Positions 26,191 through 35,441 of a stretch of DNA of 64,000 bases are shown here, one piece after another (position 1 is the first letter of the stretch; every line of letters begins with the position of its first letter). The stretch covers positions 6,712,501 to 6,776,500 of the forward strand of contig NC_019757.1 of NCBI RefSeq assembly GCF_000317535.1. Reading direction: 5' to 3'. The translations under genes and the position numbers were made by a program. This DNA is from Cylindrospermum stagnale PCC 7417. Its GTDB lineage: Bacteria > Cyanobacteriota > Cyanobacteriia > Cyanobacteriales > Nostocaceae. The notes beneath the pieces are model-generated. The model had not been told where the DNA came from. It worked only from the letters and a program-made list of their open reading frames with translations, and did not search any database.

Positions 26191-26769
26191 TTAACGTTGG
26201 CGTTTGTAGCGTCCAATTAATTCTGACGAAGCCAAAATATGACCCTCAATGGCTGCCAAAATTTGGTTTTTGCTAGCACCTGCGGCTAAACCCAATTTTT
26301 TATCTAGGGCATAAAGTTGGAAAAAGTAGCGATGGATGCCGCTAGGTGGACAAGGGCCTCCATAACCAAACTTGCCAAAATCATTTTTTCCCTGCACACC
26401 GCCATTCGGTAGAGTTTTTGTCGAAGAAATTTGCTCTGGTAATTGGCGAACTGTAGGGGGAAGATCGTAAACCACCCAATGAACAAATGTCTTTCCAGGT
26501 GCATCTGGATCATCGACAATTAATGCTAGGCTTTGTGTTTCTCTGGGGACTTGCTCCCAGATTAGGGGTGGGGAAATATCTGCACCATCACAAGTGTATT
26601 GAGCAGGAATTAAGTTATTAGCTTCAAAAGCGCTGCTTGCCAATTTCATAGTTTTCGCCTCCTTTTTTGAGGAACTGCGACTATTAGCAGAACGACAACT
26701 AACTAGAGATAATCCTACTAATCCAAATATAGCAAAGTTTTGACTGAGAAAAACTCGCCTTCCACTCAT
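26191..26769 (-). CDS. YbhB/YbcL (PEBP-like) lipoprotein
   Basis: The 192-residue product belongs to the bacterial phosphatidylethanolamine-binding family: IPAQYTCDGADISPPLIWEQ, LALIVDDPDAPGKTFVHWVV and GYGGPCPPSGIHRYFFQLYA are the conserved ligand-site blocks. The N-terminus has a hydrophobic stretch ending LSLVSCRSAN, a convincing lipobox, so it is probably a membrane-anchored lipoprotein. The natural ligand in bacteria is not established. Starting at an internal Met (residue 41) would give the cytosolic form seen in many homologues; the lipobox argues for the long form. Confidence 0.9.
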   Translation of the reverse strand: MSGRRVFLSQNFAIFGLVGLSLVSCRSANSRSSSKKEAKTMKLASSAFEANNLIPAQYTCDGADISPPLIWEQVPRETQSLALIVDDPDAPGKTFVHWVVYDLPPTVRQLPEQISSTKTLPNGGVQGKNDFGKFGYGGPCPPSGIHRYFFQLYALDKKLGLAAGASKNQILAAIEGHILASSELIGRYKRQR

Positions 26770-26849
26770 AGCAATTTTGGATTTTAGATTTCATGGTTAG
26801 GCTAACAATACAAATTTTCCCAAATGGGTATCATATATTATTTACGGTC

Positions 26850-26876
26850 ATCAATGCCTAACGTATTTGTTAGGCT
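26850..26876 (-). terminator. Hairpin at the stop codon of the 86-residue gene
   Basis: GCCTAAC pairs with GTTAGGC around a six-base loop immediately after the stop codon. There is no T-run, so termination is only suggested. Confidence 0.5.
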
Positions 26877-27136
26877 TACCACTTTAAATATGCCGCTTCA
26901 ATTCCTTGCTCTCGCCTAATCTTGGCATCTTTTTCAAACCAGGCAATTATTTGCTGTGTTGTCAAATCTTCAACAGCAACACCATAATCTTGGGCGATGT
27001 GCTGCAAAATCCTCAAGGATGATATTGTCAGTCTGGTTAAAAACTTTTCTGGAGAAGACAGCAAAGCAGCATCTACCTTTGCTGACTCTTCTAAAGTTAA
27101 AAATTGTGTTGGCGATTGGTGTGGTGCTATATCCAT
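26876..27136 (-). CDS. Small hypothetical protein
   Basis: The 86-residue product (MDIAPHQSPTQFLTLEESAK, VDAALLSSPEKFLTRLTISS, LRILQHIAQDYGVAVEDLTT, QQIIAWFEKDAKIRREQGIE) is helical and soluble, without a signal peptide. The pattern LTLEESAKVDAALLSSxEKFxTRxTIYSLR is one I associate with small cyanobacterial proteins, but I cannot name a family. GAGAGAG before the ATG can serve as ribosome site. The TnpB element is inserted only about 45 bases upstream and may have separated it from its native promoter. Confidence 0.65.
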   Translation of the reverse strand: MDIAPHQSPTQFLTLEESAKVDAALLSSPEKFLTRLTISSLRILQHIAQDYGVAVEDLTTQQIIAWFEKDAKIRREQGIEAAYLKW

Positions 27137-27159
27137 ATATTACTCTCTCAAACTTAGTC

Positions 27160-27320
27160 CAATAATTGCTGAAACTAATTTGACACTCTCAGGGCTAAAG
27201 CCGCTGAGATTCTGCGGACAGAGTATACTTAGGTAAAATCCAAAGTCTAACTCTCGCTGCGTTCGTCAAACAACGCCTACCCAGTAAGCCTAAGTCTAAG
27301 CTTAGATTGCTGGCTACTTT
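27160..27320 (-). ncRNA. Predicted omega RNA of the TnpB element, with adjacent guide
   Basis: In TnpB elements the guide RNA covers the 3' end of tnpB and the right end and runs into flanking DNA. Here the tnpB stop codon lies inside the right-end hairpin (27188-27208). The hairpin is followed on the minus strand by GAGTGTCAA, where TCAA resembles a right-end cleavage motif known from related elements. If so, the guide would be the 20 bases ATTAGTTTCAGCAATTATTG (27179 down to 27160). This is a prediction from architecture only. Confidence 0.4.
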
Positions 27321-28640
27321 TCGCAGAATATTCGCACTGCCGTTTAAATCTGCATTAACTATCGAGCTATTGCCCGATTTATACAAACCGCGTTTAATTC
27401 GTTCTCCAGACGCTTTCCACCCAACAGGTTTTTCGCCATATTTGGGTAGGGAGTCTCCGTCTAGAAAACTAGCAATTGAAGTATAAGCTTCTTCGGTTTC
27501 TTGGAATCTAATACCATGCAAATCGCAAAGTTGCATTAGTCGAGTTTTTAGTTTACCTAAAGGCATTTGGACAAACTTTTGATTGTTGATTTTGCCCATG
27601 TTAGCATTAGATTTAAAACCTTCATTCCAACCAATTAATAATGTCCCAATGCCATATTTTAAACAATGGTTAATAATTAGTTTTGCAGCTTTATTAATGC
27701 CGTCACGCATTTGATGGTTACGTTTACGGGTAACACGGTCTAACCAGTTATCCCAATAAGATTCTGGTTTACCCTCTTTTCTTGTTGATACTTTTTTGTT
27801 CCACAATTGATTCATCGCTTTCATTACGCGGGCATCAATCAATAGGGAATTACCTAATGTATCAACACAAGCCGCCAAATTATCAGCAGTTCCCAAATCA
27901 ATAGATAGTGCTTGATTAATGTCTAATTCGGGCTCGTGTCCTTCTATTTGATAAGACATCTCTAGATAAAAAGCCCCGTTCTTAGGAAGAATAGTAAACT
28001 CTTTAACTTTCGAGTAGTCTAAGTTAGACGGCATTGGTAGAAAAAATTCGGAAACTCCAAACCATCTTTTAACCGTCAGTCCCAAAGAAAATCTAAGTTG
28101 TCCATTAACCAGAGTTGGCTTTTGTCCTCCTGAATTTGGATAAGCAACTTTAAAAAGTTTCGCACTTTTGAGATAATTTGGCAGTTTTGGCAAAAAGTGT
28201 AAATTACCTTGAAGATATAAACTTCTCAATTCTTTAAAAGACTTAAAACCTTCCGCTACAGACATTAAAGTTTGTTGCATCGGCGTTGATGGCATTGATT
28301 GAGCAACTAATGTTTTTGAAACAGTGGGTTCATAAACTAAATCAAACTTACCAGTCAAAAGTTTTCCGGTTTTAAAAAATGTTTGTCGAGCGAAATAAAC
28401 ACCACTATTATATAACTTCCCAGATTGTTGACAAAGATATTCTAGTAACGCTTTAGTTTCATTATCAGGAGACAACAAAACCTGTTGTACCCCAATTGAT
28501 TTCTGTTTTTTTGCCACCAGTAACATAAGTAACTTTGTTGACTTCTCCATTGTAACGGAAAATACTACGGCGGTTAAAACCGCCCGTGTCGCTTCCCTCT
28601 CAGGGCTAAAGCCACTGAGTTTCCCACTTACCGGGTATCC
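27180..28640 (-). mobile_element. Solitary IS200/IS605-type TnpB element
   Basis: The element carries only tnpB and no tnpA. Both ends have the same hairpin, CTCAGGGCTAAAGCCGCTGAG-like, at 27188-27208 and 28599-28619, in the same orientation as expected for subterminal palindromes of this family. A further palindrome (GGCGGTTAAAACCGCC, 28569-28584) precedes the gene. The outer left boundary near 28640 is approximate; the right boundary is taken at the TCAA motif. It lies between a small gene and sufR. Confidence 0.75.
27195..28550 (-). CDS. tnpB: TnpB RNA-guided endonuclease (IS605 OrfB family)
   Basis: The 451-residue product has the split RuvC nuclease motifs: Asp218 in LSIDLGTADNLAA, Glu310 in LLIGWNEGFK and Asp401 in VNADLNGSANILRK. 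TnpB proteins are programmed by omega RNA to cut DNA next to a target-adjacent motif. The usual CxxC...CxxC zinc finger between the second and third motif is missing: there is no cysteine between residues 350 and 401, where the TSxASFLDGD...GERIKRGLY block stands instead. The frame is intact over its full length. The stop codon lies inside the right-end hairpin. Confidence 0.9.
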   Translation of the reverse strand: MEKSTKLLMLLVAKKQKSIGVQQVLLSPDNETKALLEYLCQQSGKLYNSGVYFARQTFFKTGKLLTGKFDLVYEPTVSKTLVAQSMPSTPMQQTLMSVAEGFKSFKELRSLYLQGNLHFLPKLPNYLKSAKLFKVAYPNSGGQKPTLVNGQLRFSLGLTVKRWFGVSEFFLPMPSNLDYSKVKEFTILPKNGAFYLEMSYQIEGHEPELDINQALSIDLGTADNLAACVDTLGNSLLIDARVMKAMNQLWNKKVSTRKEGKPESYWDNWLDRVTRKRNHQMRDGINKAAKLIINHCLKYGIGTLLIGWNEGFKSNANMGKINNQKFVQMPLGKLKTRLMQLCDLHGIRFQETEEAYTSIASFLDGDSLPKYGEKPVGWKASGERIKRGLYKSGNSSIVNADLNGSANILRKVASNLSLDLGLLGRRCLTNAARVRLWILPKYTLSAESQRL

Positions 28641-28658
28641 TTATGAAAACAAGTTTAT

Positions 28659-29375
28659 TCATGAAGCTTTTGCTTTTGAGCTTCGTACTAAATAGCCACA
28701 GCGATGTTCGCCGTTGATAATCCAGTGGGTGCGCTCCACTGTACAATCGGGAAGAACAGCGGCAAACATTTCTAGTTCATGACCGCAGACGCTAGGAAAA
28801 GACTCAGCAACGTTGGAAATCGCGCAGTTATGCTCCATTAAAATAAAGCATTTGCCTGCTGGGGAGTCATGCTCTTCTACAAGGTGACACTCCGCCATGA
28901 AGCCTTCAGCTTTTCTTAGTTCTACTAAATTTGCCACACGTTCTTCCAGGGAACCATTACCCAAGCGTTCCCGATATTCTTGGGCCTTGCGCTGCCACTG
29001 TTTTTGTAAAATCGATTTAACTTGGTCACGTCCTACCGTTTCCGCTAAGGTATCCAGCAGCGAAACGGCGAATTTGCCGTAACCATCAGTATAGAAATCT
29101 CCCCCAGTGCGCCTCCGGCGTTCACTTTCATTGAGCCGTAGGTGTTCGCGTCCCTGACGGCTCAGATGATAAATGTGTTGCGGACGCCCCATCCCCGGCT
29201 GTTCTGGCGTTGAGAACAAAACTAGCTCTTCCGTCTCCAAATCTTTGAGATGACGACGAATCGCTTGGGGGCTAACTTCTAAAATCGCCGCTAGCTCAAA
29301 AGCCGTTGCCTGTGAGTGTTTCAGCAGATACTCTAGGATATCTTGCTTCGTTGAGGACTGGTGGGTAGTCGCCAT
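28659..29375 (-). CDS. sufR: SufR, iron-sulfur biogenesis repressor
   Basis: SufR is a DeoR-type winged-helix repressor with an Fe-S cofactor that represses the suf operon in cyanobacteria. The 238-residue product has the N-terminal helix-turn-helix (TAFELAAILEVSPQAIRRHL, about 23-42) and the wing with GMGRPQHIYHLS. Cysteines in EHNCAISN, PSVCGHE, PDCTVER and EHRCGYL can ligate the cluster. It is divergent from sufBCDS, and two CAAC-N6-GTTG sites lie in the shared promoter region. Confidence 0.96.
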   Translation of the reverse strand: MATTHQSSTKQDILEYLLKHSQATAFELAAILEVSPQAIRRHLKDLETEELVLFSTPEQPGMGRPQHIYHLSRQGREHLRLNESERRRRTGGDFYTDGYGKFAVSLLDTLAETVGRDQVKSILQKQWQRKAQEYRERLGNGSLEERVANLVELRKAEGFMAECHLVEEHDSPAGKCFILMEHNCAISNVAESFPSVCGHELEMFAAVLPDCTVERTHWIINGEHRCGYLVRSSKAKAS

Positions 29376-29413
29376 CTTCGTCCTAAAAAATTTCTGAGAA
29401 AATTTGACTTTAA

Positions 29414-29427
29414 CAACATTGTTGTTG
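29414..29427. promoter_or_regulatory. SufR operator, sufR-proximal site
   Basis: CAAC-ATTGTT-GTTG matches the published cyanobacterial SufR site CAAC-N6-GTTG exactly. It lies 39 bases upstream of the sufR start, so it probably serves autoregulation. Confidence 0.88.
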
Positions 29428-29458
29428 TTAATCTAGCGTAAAATGAAGATAGTTTAAA

Positions 29459-29472
29459 CAACAGCCCCGTTG
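29459..29472. promoter_or_regulatory. SufR operator, second site
   Basis: CAAC-AGCCCC-GTTG is a second exact match to CAAC-N6-GTTG, 45 bases from the first site, and lies 131 bases upstream of sufB. Two sites in the divergent region fit control of both genes. Confidence 0.88.
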
Positions 29473-29602
29473 TTTTACTCTCCACATCTATATTAGCAGC
29501 CGTGTGACCACTCGGTAACGCGAAAGGAGAATCGGCTAGTCAGAGCCATTCTGCCATCCTTAGTTCAAGAGATTCAGAACCGAACACAAGAGACAACTAC
29601 CG

Positions 29603-31042
29603 ATGACTGCCACTGTCAATACCTTAGTCAACCAACCCTACAAGTACGGCTTTGTCACCGACATTGAAGCCGACACGATTCCGCGTGGACTAAACGAGGA
29701 CGTTATCCGCGTGATTTCTGCCAAAAAGAATGAGCCGGAATTCATGCTGGAGTTTCGTCTCAGAGCTTACCGCCAGTGGCTAAAAATGACGGAACCAACT
29801 TGGCCCAGCGTCAAGTATCCAGCAATTGACTACCAAAATATCGTCTATTATTCAGCACCGAAACAAAAGAAACAAAAGCTGAACAGCTTGGAGGAAGTTG
29901 ATCCCACCCTCCTAGAAACCTTTGAAAAACTGGGCATTCCCATCACAGAACAGAAGCGCTTGGCAAATGTCGCCGTTGATGCGATTTTCGATAGCGTTTC
30001 CATCGCCACTACATTCAAAGACAAACTAGCCAAAGATGGCGTTATTTTCTGCTCGATTTCCGAAGCGCTGCAAGAACACCCAGAACTGATCAAAAAATAT
30101 CTGGGTAGCGTCGTCCCTATTGCTGACAACTATTTTGCCGCCCTCAACGCTGCTGTCTTCTCTGATGGTTCCTTTGTCTACATTCCTAAAGGCGTCAAAT
30201 GCCCGATGGAATTGTCTACCTACTTCCGCATCAACTCTGGCGATACTGGACAATTTGAGCGGACTTTGATTGTCGCTGAAGAAGGTAGCTATGTTTCTTA
30301 TCTAGAAGGTTGCACAGCGCCGATGTACGACAGCAACCAGCTACACGCTGCTGTTGTGGAACTCGTGGCCCTCGACAACGCCGAAATTAAATACTCCACT
30401 GTCCAAAATTGGTACGCTGGAGATGTCAATGGCAAAGGCGGTATTTATAACTTTGTCACTAAGCGCGGTTTGTGTCAGGGTGTGAATTCTAAGATTTCCT
30501 GGACTCAGGTTGAAACTGGTTCGGCAATTACTTGGAAGTATCCTAGCTGTGTGTTAGTTGGTGATAACTCTGTGGGTGAATTCTACTCGGTGGCGCTGAC
30601 AAATAATATGCAGCAAGCTGATACCGGCACTAAGATGGTTCACATTGGTAAGAATACTCGCAGCACTATTATTTCTAAAGGAATCTCTGCCGGTAAATCT
30701 AGTAATAGTTACCGGGGTTTGGTGAAGGTTAATCCGACGGCTAAAGGGGCTAGAAACTATTCTCAGTGCGACTCGATGTTGATTGGGGATAATGCTCATG
30801 CGAATACTTTCCCTTATATTCAGGTGCAAAATCATACTGCAAAGGTGGAGCATGAGGCTTCTACTTCTAAGATTGGGGAAGATCAGCTTTTTTACTTCGC
30901 TCAACGGGGTATTTCTCCAGAAGATGCTATTTCGATGATGATTAGCGGTTTCTGTAAGGATGTTTTTAATCAGCTGCCGATGGAGTTCGCTGTGGAAGCT
31001 GATAAGTTGTTGAGTCTGAAGTTGGAAGGTTCTGTTGGGTAA
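29603..31042 (+). CDS. sufB: Fe-S cluster assembly scaffold SufB
   Basis: SufB forms the SufBCD scaffold on which Fe-S clusters are built with sulfur from SufS. The 479-residue product has the family core ([55 protein letters not shown]) and the C-terminal [20 protein letters not shown]. The Cys in LEGCTAP is a candidate sulfur-transfer residue. It is the first gene of the sufBCDS operon and is controlled by SufR sites upstream. Length is normal. Confidence 0.98.
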   Translation: MTATVNTLVNQPYKYGFVTDIEADTIPRGLNEDVIRVISAKKNEPEFMLEFRLRAYRQWLKMTEPTWPSVKYPAIDYQNIVYYSAPKQKKQKLNSLEEVDPTLLETFEKLGIPITEQKRLANVAVDAIFDSVSIATTFKDKLAKDGVIFCSISEALQEHPELIKKYLGSVVPIADNYFAALNAAVFSDGSFVYIPKGVKCPMELSTYFRINSGDTGQFERTLIVAEEGSYVSYLEGCTAPMYDSNQLHAAVVELVALDNAEIKYSTVQNWYAGDVNGKGGIYNFVTKRGLCQGVNSKISWTQVETGSAITWKYPSCVLVGDNSVGEFYSVALTNNMQQADTGTKMVHIGKNTRSTIISKGISAGKSSNSYRGLVKVNPTAKGARNYSQCDSMLIGDNAHANTFPYIQVQNHTAKVEHEASTSKIGEDQLFYFAQRGISPEDAISMMISGFCKDVFNQLPMEFAVEADKLLSLKLEGSVG

Positions 31043-31076
31043 TAGTAAAACTACGGTTTAAGTTGATTCTGTTCCC

Positions 31077-31155
31077 CTGTGTTTTGGTGAAACGAACCGC
31101 AGAGGCGCAGAGAACGCAGAGAAAGAGAGAAGAGAGAAGAGAGAAGAGAGAGAAC
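31077..31155 (+). repeat. Dispersed CAGAGGCGCAGAG repeat plus AAGAGAG tandem repeat
   Basis: GAACCGCAGAGGCGCAGAG and derivatives are followed by about four heptameric AAGAGAG units up to the sufC ATG. The same CAGAG motif occurs in the pncB tail and before the SRPBCC gene at 52921. The tandem part also supplies a purine-rich ribosome site for sufC. Confidence 0.8.
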
Positions 31156-31944
31156 ATGATTATTGAAAATAGTGAAGTTGTGCTGTCAGTCAGAGATTTG
31201 ACGGCTGAGGTTGATGGTACGCCGATTCTTAAGGGTGTGAATTTGGAAGTTCGCTCTGGCGAAGTTCACGCGATTATGGGGCCGAATGGTTCTGGTAAGA
31301 GTACTTTTTCTAAGGTGTTAACGGGACATCCGGCTTATAAGGTGACTGGTGGTGAGGTGATTTTTCAGGGGCAAAATCTGCTGGAAATGGAACCTGCGGA
31401 GAGGGCTAGAGCGGGTGTGTTTTTGGCGTTTCAATATCCCTTGGAAATTCCTGGTGTGAGTAATTTGGATTTCTTGCGGGTGGCTTATAATTCCCGTCGC
31501 AAGGGACAGGGTTTGGATGAGGTGGATGCTTTTGATTTTGATGATTTGATTGAGCAAAAGCTGGATGTGGTGAAGATGAATCCCTCTTTTCTTAGTCGTA
31601 GTTTGAATGAAGGGTTTTCTGGTGGTGAAAAGAAGCGGAATGAAATTCTGCAAATGGCTCTGCTAGAACCAAAGTTGGCAATTCTTGATGAGACTGATTC
31701 GGGTTTGGATATTGATGCTCTGAGAATTGTGGCAAATGGGGTAAATCAGTTGGCAAGTCCAGATAATGCCACGATTATGATTACCCATTATCAGCGTTTG
31801 CTTGATTATATTATTCCCGACTATGTTCATGTGATGGCTAATGGGCAAATTCTCATGTGCGGTGGTAAGGATTTGGCACTGGAATTAGAAGCTCGTGGTT
31901 ATGACTGGGTTTTAGAAGATGCTGCGGTTGGGGTGGGTGTGTAA
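31156..31944 (+). CDS. sufC: Fe-S assembly ATPase SufC
   Basis: SufC is the ABC-type ATPase of the SufBCD complex. The product has Walker [10 protein letters not shown], the signature FSGGEKKR and Walker [13 protein letters not shown] with the following [13 protein letters not shown] start at ATG 31156 (262 residues); the open frame reaches back to 31063, but that part is translated repeat DNA. The TAA overlaps the sufD ATG by one base (TAATG), so translation is coupled. Confidence 0.97.
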   Translation: MIIENSEVVLSVRDLTAEVDGTPILKGVNLEVRSGEVHAIMGPNGSGKSTFSKVLTGHPAYKVTGGEVIFQGQNLLEMEPAERARAGVFLAFQYPLEIPGVSNLDFLRVAYNSRRKGQGLDEVDAFDFDDLIEQKLDVVKMNPSFLSRSLNEGFSGGEKKRNEILQMALLEPKLAILDETDSGLDIDALRIVANGVNQLASPDNATIMITHYQRLLDYIIPDYVHVMANGQILMCGGKDLALELEARGYDWVLEDAAVGVGV

Positions 31945-33314
31945 TGTCTATTCAAGTTTCTCCCAGCGCTATTCCTAATATTGTAGAGACGCTTCCTGAA
32001 ACATCTCTTTTAGATAGAGATGCTTATCTGACTGGTTTGTTAAATGATGTAATTGCCACTAAATCAAATGGTTGGTTGCAGGAATTACGTGACGGTGCGG
32101 CTAATTGGGTACGTCACTCGACTATCCCCACTACCCGCGAGGAAGAATGGCGTTTTACTGATTTGTCAGAATTGCGAAAGGTGCAATTTAATTTAGGGAG
32201 GTTGGAGACAATTTCTCTACAGCCAAATATTCTGCCTGAAGCTGCTAATAGCCGTTTGGTTTTTGTGAATGGCGTTTATGCGCCGGAGTTATCGGCTGTT
32301 GCAGATTTACCACGGGGAATTGTGGTAAGTAATTTGGCTCTTTTGGATAATTATCAAGTTGTACAGCCTTTTTTAGCCCAATCTGAGGGTGCTAGGGAGG
32401 TGTTTACTGCTCTCAATACCGCAGGGTTGACTGATGCGGCGGTGGTGTTGGTGGGTAAAAATGTGGTGGTTGAAACGCCTATTCATCTGCTGTTTGTTTC
32501 GGTTGTGGGTGAAACGCCGACTTTTTCTCAGCCTCGTTGTTTGGTGGTGGCGGAAAGTGGTTCGCAGGTGACTTTGGTTGAGGAGTTTACGAACCGCCAA
32601 GACGCCAAGAGCGCCAAGGAAGAGGGGGTTTACTTTACTAATGCGGTTACGGAAATTTGGCTGGCTGAAAATGCCGAGGTGAGTCACACTAGGGTTGAGA
32701 TGGAAGGCGCAGGGGCAATTCATGTGGGGAAGACTGCTGTTACTCAAGCTCGTGATAGTCGATATACTTGTTATGCGATCGCTTTTGGTGGCAAGTTGAC
32801 GCGGCACAATTTGGAGATTTTGCAAGCTGGTGAACAAACTCAAACAAGTCTCAATGGCTTGACGATGATAGGTTCTAAGCAGGTGGCGGATACTCACAGT
32901 GCGATCGCTCTCAACTATCCTCACGGCTCTAGCAAGCAATTGCATAAGTGTATTGTAGGCGATCGCGCTCATGCAGTGTTCAATGGCAAGGTTTTTGTCC
33001 CCAAACCAGCACAGTTAACCGATGCGGCTCAGTTAAATCGCAATTTGCTACTATCACCGAAAGCGAGAATCGATACCAAACCCCAATTGGAAATTACAGC
33101 GGATAATGTAAAATGCGCTCACGGTGCCACTGTTAGCCAATTGGAAGATGATGAAATATTCTACCTGCAAAGCCGGGGAATTGATGAAAACGATGCACGC
33201 AAGCTTTTAGTTAACGCCTTCGCTGCCGAAATCATCAACCAAATACCAGTTCCCTCTCTGCAAAAAATCCTGTTAAACACAGTCAATAGTCTTAAGTCTT
33301 TATCTAATGACTAA
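31944..33314 (+). CDS. sufD: Fe-S assembly protein SufD, with an in-frame repeat insertion
   Basis: SufD pairs with SufB in the SufBCD scaffold. The 456-residue product has the N-terminal helical part (WVRHSTIPTTREEEWRFTDL) and the beta-helix core ending in HGATVSQLEDDEIFYLQSRG and the terminal INQIPVP. Residues about 215-227 (FTNRQDAKSAKEE) are encoded by a GAACCGCCAAGACGCCAAGA type dispersed repeat. It sits in a loop of the variable region, so the protein probably tolerates it. The start overlaps sufC. Confidence 0.96.
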   Translation: MSIQVSPSAIPNIVETLPETSLLDRDAYLTGLLNDVIATKSNGWLQELRDGAANWVRHSTIPTTREEEWRFTDLSELRKVQFNLGRLETISLQPNILPEAANSRLVFVNGVYAPELSAVADLPRGIVVSNLALLDNYQVVQPFLAQSEGAREVFTALNTAGLTDAAVVLVGKNVVVETPIHLLFVSVVGETPTFSQPRCLVVAESGSQVTLVEEFTNRQDAKSAKEEGVYFTNAVTEIWLAENAEVSHTRVEMEGAGAIHVGKTAVTQARDSRYTCYAIAFGGKLTRHNLEILQAGEQTQTSLNGLTMIGSKQVADTHSAIALNYPHGSSKQLHKCIVGDRAHAVFNGKVFVPKPAQLTDAAQLNRNLLLSPKARIDTKPQLEITADNVKCAHGATVSQLEDDEIFYLQSRGIDENDARKLLVNAFAAEIINQIPVPSLQKILLNTVNSLKSLSND

Positions 33315-33336
33315 TGACTAATAACTAATAACTACT
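33303..33336 (+). repeat. STRR heptamer array, TAATGAC type
   Basis: TAATGACTAATGACTAATAA and further degenerate seven-base units fill the gap between sufD and sufS. The array begins within the last codons of sufD (TCTAATGAC). Confidence 0.8.
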
Positions 33337-33340
33337 GACA

Positions 33341-34603
33341 ATGACTTTCACCCCTACCAAAACCCTAGCTGATAAAGTTCACGCTGACTTCCCAATATTA
33401 CGTCAGGAAGTCAATGGGAAAACGTTAGTTTATCTTGATAATGCAGCTACCTCACAAAAGCCTTTATTCGTATTAAATGCCCTGCGGGATTATTACGAAC
33501 AGTATAATTCTAATGTGCATCGGGGTGCCCATACCCTCAGCGCTAAAGCTACTGATGCTTATGAGGGTGCGCGAGATAAAGTTGCTAAATTTATCAATGC
33601 TGCATCGCGTCAAGAAATTGTCTACACCCGCAACGCTAGTGAGGCGATTAACCTAGTAGCCTACAGTTGGGGAATGAGCAATTTACAGCCTGGAGATGAG
33701 ATTATTCTGTCGGTGATGGAACACCACAGTAATCTAGTTCCCTGGCAGTTTGTGGCGCAAAAAACGGGTGCAGTTTTGAAATTTGTCGAACTGACACCAG
33801 AAGAAAGTTTTGATTTGGAACAGTTTAAACAACTGATTTCTGAAAAAACAAAATTGGTGTCTTTGGTACATATTTCTAACGCTTTGGGTTGTATTAACCC
33901 AGTGGAAGAAATTGTCGCAATCGCTCACAGATACGGTGCAAAAGTTTTAATTGATGCTTGTCAAAGTGTCCCTCATATGCCTATTGATGTGCAGCAAATA
34001 GGCTGTGATTGGTTGGTAGCTTCCGGGCATAAAATGTGCGCTCCAACGGGGATAGGCTTTTTGTATGGTAAGTTGGAACTACTGGAATCTATGCCGCCGT
34101 TTTTAGGTGGTGGTGAGATGATTGCAGAGGTGTATTTAGACCATTCCACCTACGCAGAGTTACCCCATAAGTTTGAAGCGGGTACACCGGCAATTGGGGA
34201 AGCGATCGCACTTGGGGCAGCGGTAGATTATCTTAGTAGTATTGGTATGGATAAGATCCACGCCTACGAAGCAGAATTAACCGCTTATTTGTTCCAACAA
34301 TTAGAACAAATTCCCCAAATTAGAATTTACGGGCCTAAGCCAAATGCCAAAGGTGAAGGTAGAGCCGCTTTAGCAGCATTTACAGCAGAAGGTGTCCACG
34401 CTAACGACTTATCTACATTATTAGATCAAGAAGGCATTGCCATTCGTTCTGGACACCATTGCACTCACCCATTACACCGCTATTTAGGTCTTCCCGCAAC
34501 CGCACGGGCTAGTTTATCTTTTTACAACACCCGTGAAGAAATTGATGTTTTCATCAAAGCACTGAAAGAAACCCTTGACTTTTTTGCTGGTTTCCTTGAT
34601 TAG
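33341..34603 (+). CDS. sufS: Cysteine desulfurase SufS
   Basis: SufS is the PLP enzyme that strips sulfur from cysteine and passes it to the SufBCD scaffold. The 420-residue product has [20 protein letters not shown], the PLP lysine in [12 protein letters not shown] and the active-site cysteine in [12 protein letters not shown]. It is the last gene of the sufBCDS operon. No SufE gene is present here, so the sulfur acceptor must be encoded elsewhere. Identity is secure. Confidence 0.97.
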   Translation: MTFTPTKTLADKVHADFPILRQEVNGKTLVYLDNAATSQKPLFVLNALRDYYEQYNSNVHRGAHTLSAKATDAYEGARDKVAKFINAASRQEIVYTRNASEAINLVAYSWGMSNLQPGDEIILSVMEHHSNLVPWQFVAQKTGAVLKFVELTPEESFDLEQFKQLISEKTKLVSLVHISNALGCINPVEEIVAIAHRYGAKVLIDACQSVPHMPIDVQQIGCDWLVASGHKMCAPTGIGFLYGKLELLESMPPFLGGGEMIAEVYLDHSTYAELPHKFEAGTPAIGEAIALGAAVDYLSSIGMDKIHAYEAELTAYLFQQLEQIPQIRIYGPKPNAKGEGRAALAAFTAEGVHANDLSTLLDQEGIAIRSGHHCTHPLHRYLGLPATARASLSFYNTREEIDVFIKALKETLDFFAGFLD

Positions 34604-34831
34604 TTTTGGTAATGTTTTTATCCTAATTGTGCCACTTATTATTAAAAATATTTGGCACAATCTAACTACCTGAATTTTCAGGAGTAAGTAAGTAGGCAAA
34701 AAGAAATCAAACTATGTTAAGCAAAGTAAAAACTATTGAAATTTGCTCGTAGTGAGGGCTTCAGCCCTCAAAGTAGGGCTAAAGCCCTCACTACCAACCT
34801 TGAATTATTTACGCCAACCTACTTAATCAAA
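34604..34831. other. Intergenic region with a palindromic repeat
   Basis: After sufS comes AT-rich DNA with a TTTGGCACAATC-like pair of half-sites, then the palindromic repeat at 34749-34794. No gene is visible; the open frame through the repeat from 34736 is not coding. Confidence 0.5.
34749..34794. repeat. Palindromic GTAGTGAGGGCTT repeat
   Basis: GTAGTGAGGGCTTCAGCCCT pairs with AGGGCTAAAGCCCTCACTAC almost perfectly around a short loop. The 'AGGGCTAAAGCCCTC' core resembles the end hairpins of the TnpB element at 27.2 and 28.6 kb, so it may be a solo end of a related element. Confidence 0.7.
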
Positions 34832-35440
34832 ATGTCATACAGTGACTTTACTCTAGATAAAGTTAGGAAAAATTTTGGTTTAACCCTTGTTGACAAAGTT
34901 GAGATATTTGCCTCTATCCCAGAAGTTGAATGTCCAGCATTACTTGCAGAAGTATTAAAAGAAAATATTATTTTAGCACTTGCTAGTAATACGGAAAAAT
35001 CCCGTTCAGAAATGATAATTGCACCTATTTTAATCGCTGTCAGAAAATATTTAAACAATCAAATAAGCTTATTTTCAGGTATAGATTTTACTGTAGATTC
35101 TGCCCAAGGATTAAATGGAAATTGTGATTTTATCATTAGTCTTTCACCAGAACTATTAATTGTTAATGCCCCAGTTATTACAATTGTAGAAGCTAAAAAA
35201 GAAAATATCAACGCAGGCTTAGGACGATGCATAGCTGAAATGTTAGCAGCTAAATTGTTTAATGAACGTGAGGGGAATAACATTCAGACAATTTATGGAA
35301 CTGTCACCACAGGGACTAACTGGAAATTTTTAAAACTGATTGGGCAGGTGGTTGAAATTGACTTAAGCGAATATTATATTAATGATATAGGTAAAATTAT
35401 CGGAATTTTATCTAGTATTCTGACAGAAGAAGTATTGTAA
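34832..35440 (+). CDS. PD-(D/E)XK nuclease-like hypothetical protein
   Basis: From ATG 34832 the product has 202 residues; the open frame starts at 34736, but that part is a repeat. The block [20 protein letters not shown] then [20 protein letters not shown] has the D...(E)xK layout of PD-(D/E)XK nuclease-like folds. It also resembles cyanobacterial proteins linked to restriction-like enzymes, but no specific activity can be stated. The Uma2-type gene follows after one base, so the two are co-transcribed. Confidence 0.65.
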   Translation: MSYSDFTLDKVRKNFGLTLVDKVEIFASIPEVECPALLAEVLKENIILALASNTEKSRSEMIIAPILIAVRKYLNNQISLFSGIDFTVDSAQGLNGNCDFIISLSPELLIVNAPVITIVEAKKENINAGLGRCIAEMLAAKLFNEREGNNIQTIYGTVTTGTNWKFLKLIGQVVEIDLSEYYINDIGKIIGILSSILTEEVL

Positions 35441-35441
35441 T

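Noticed and set aside
31063-31155. 31-residue extension of SufC
   Set aside because: It is repeat DNA read as [20 protein letters not shown]; homologues start near MIIENSEV.
32373-32972. 199-codon antisense frame in sufD
   Set aside because: Composition (rich in His, Arg, Thr) is typical of antisense shadow and sufD is unambiguous on the other strand.
34736-34831. Extension of the PD-(D/E)XK-like gene through the GTAGTGAGGGCTT repeat
   Set aside because: The frame is a translated palindromic repeat; ATG 34832 is the plausible start.
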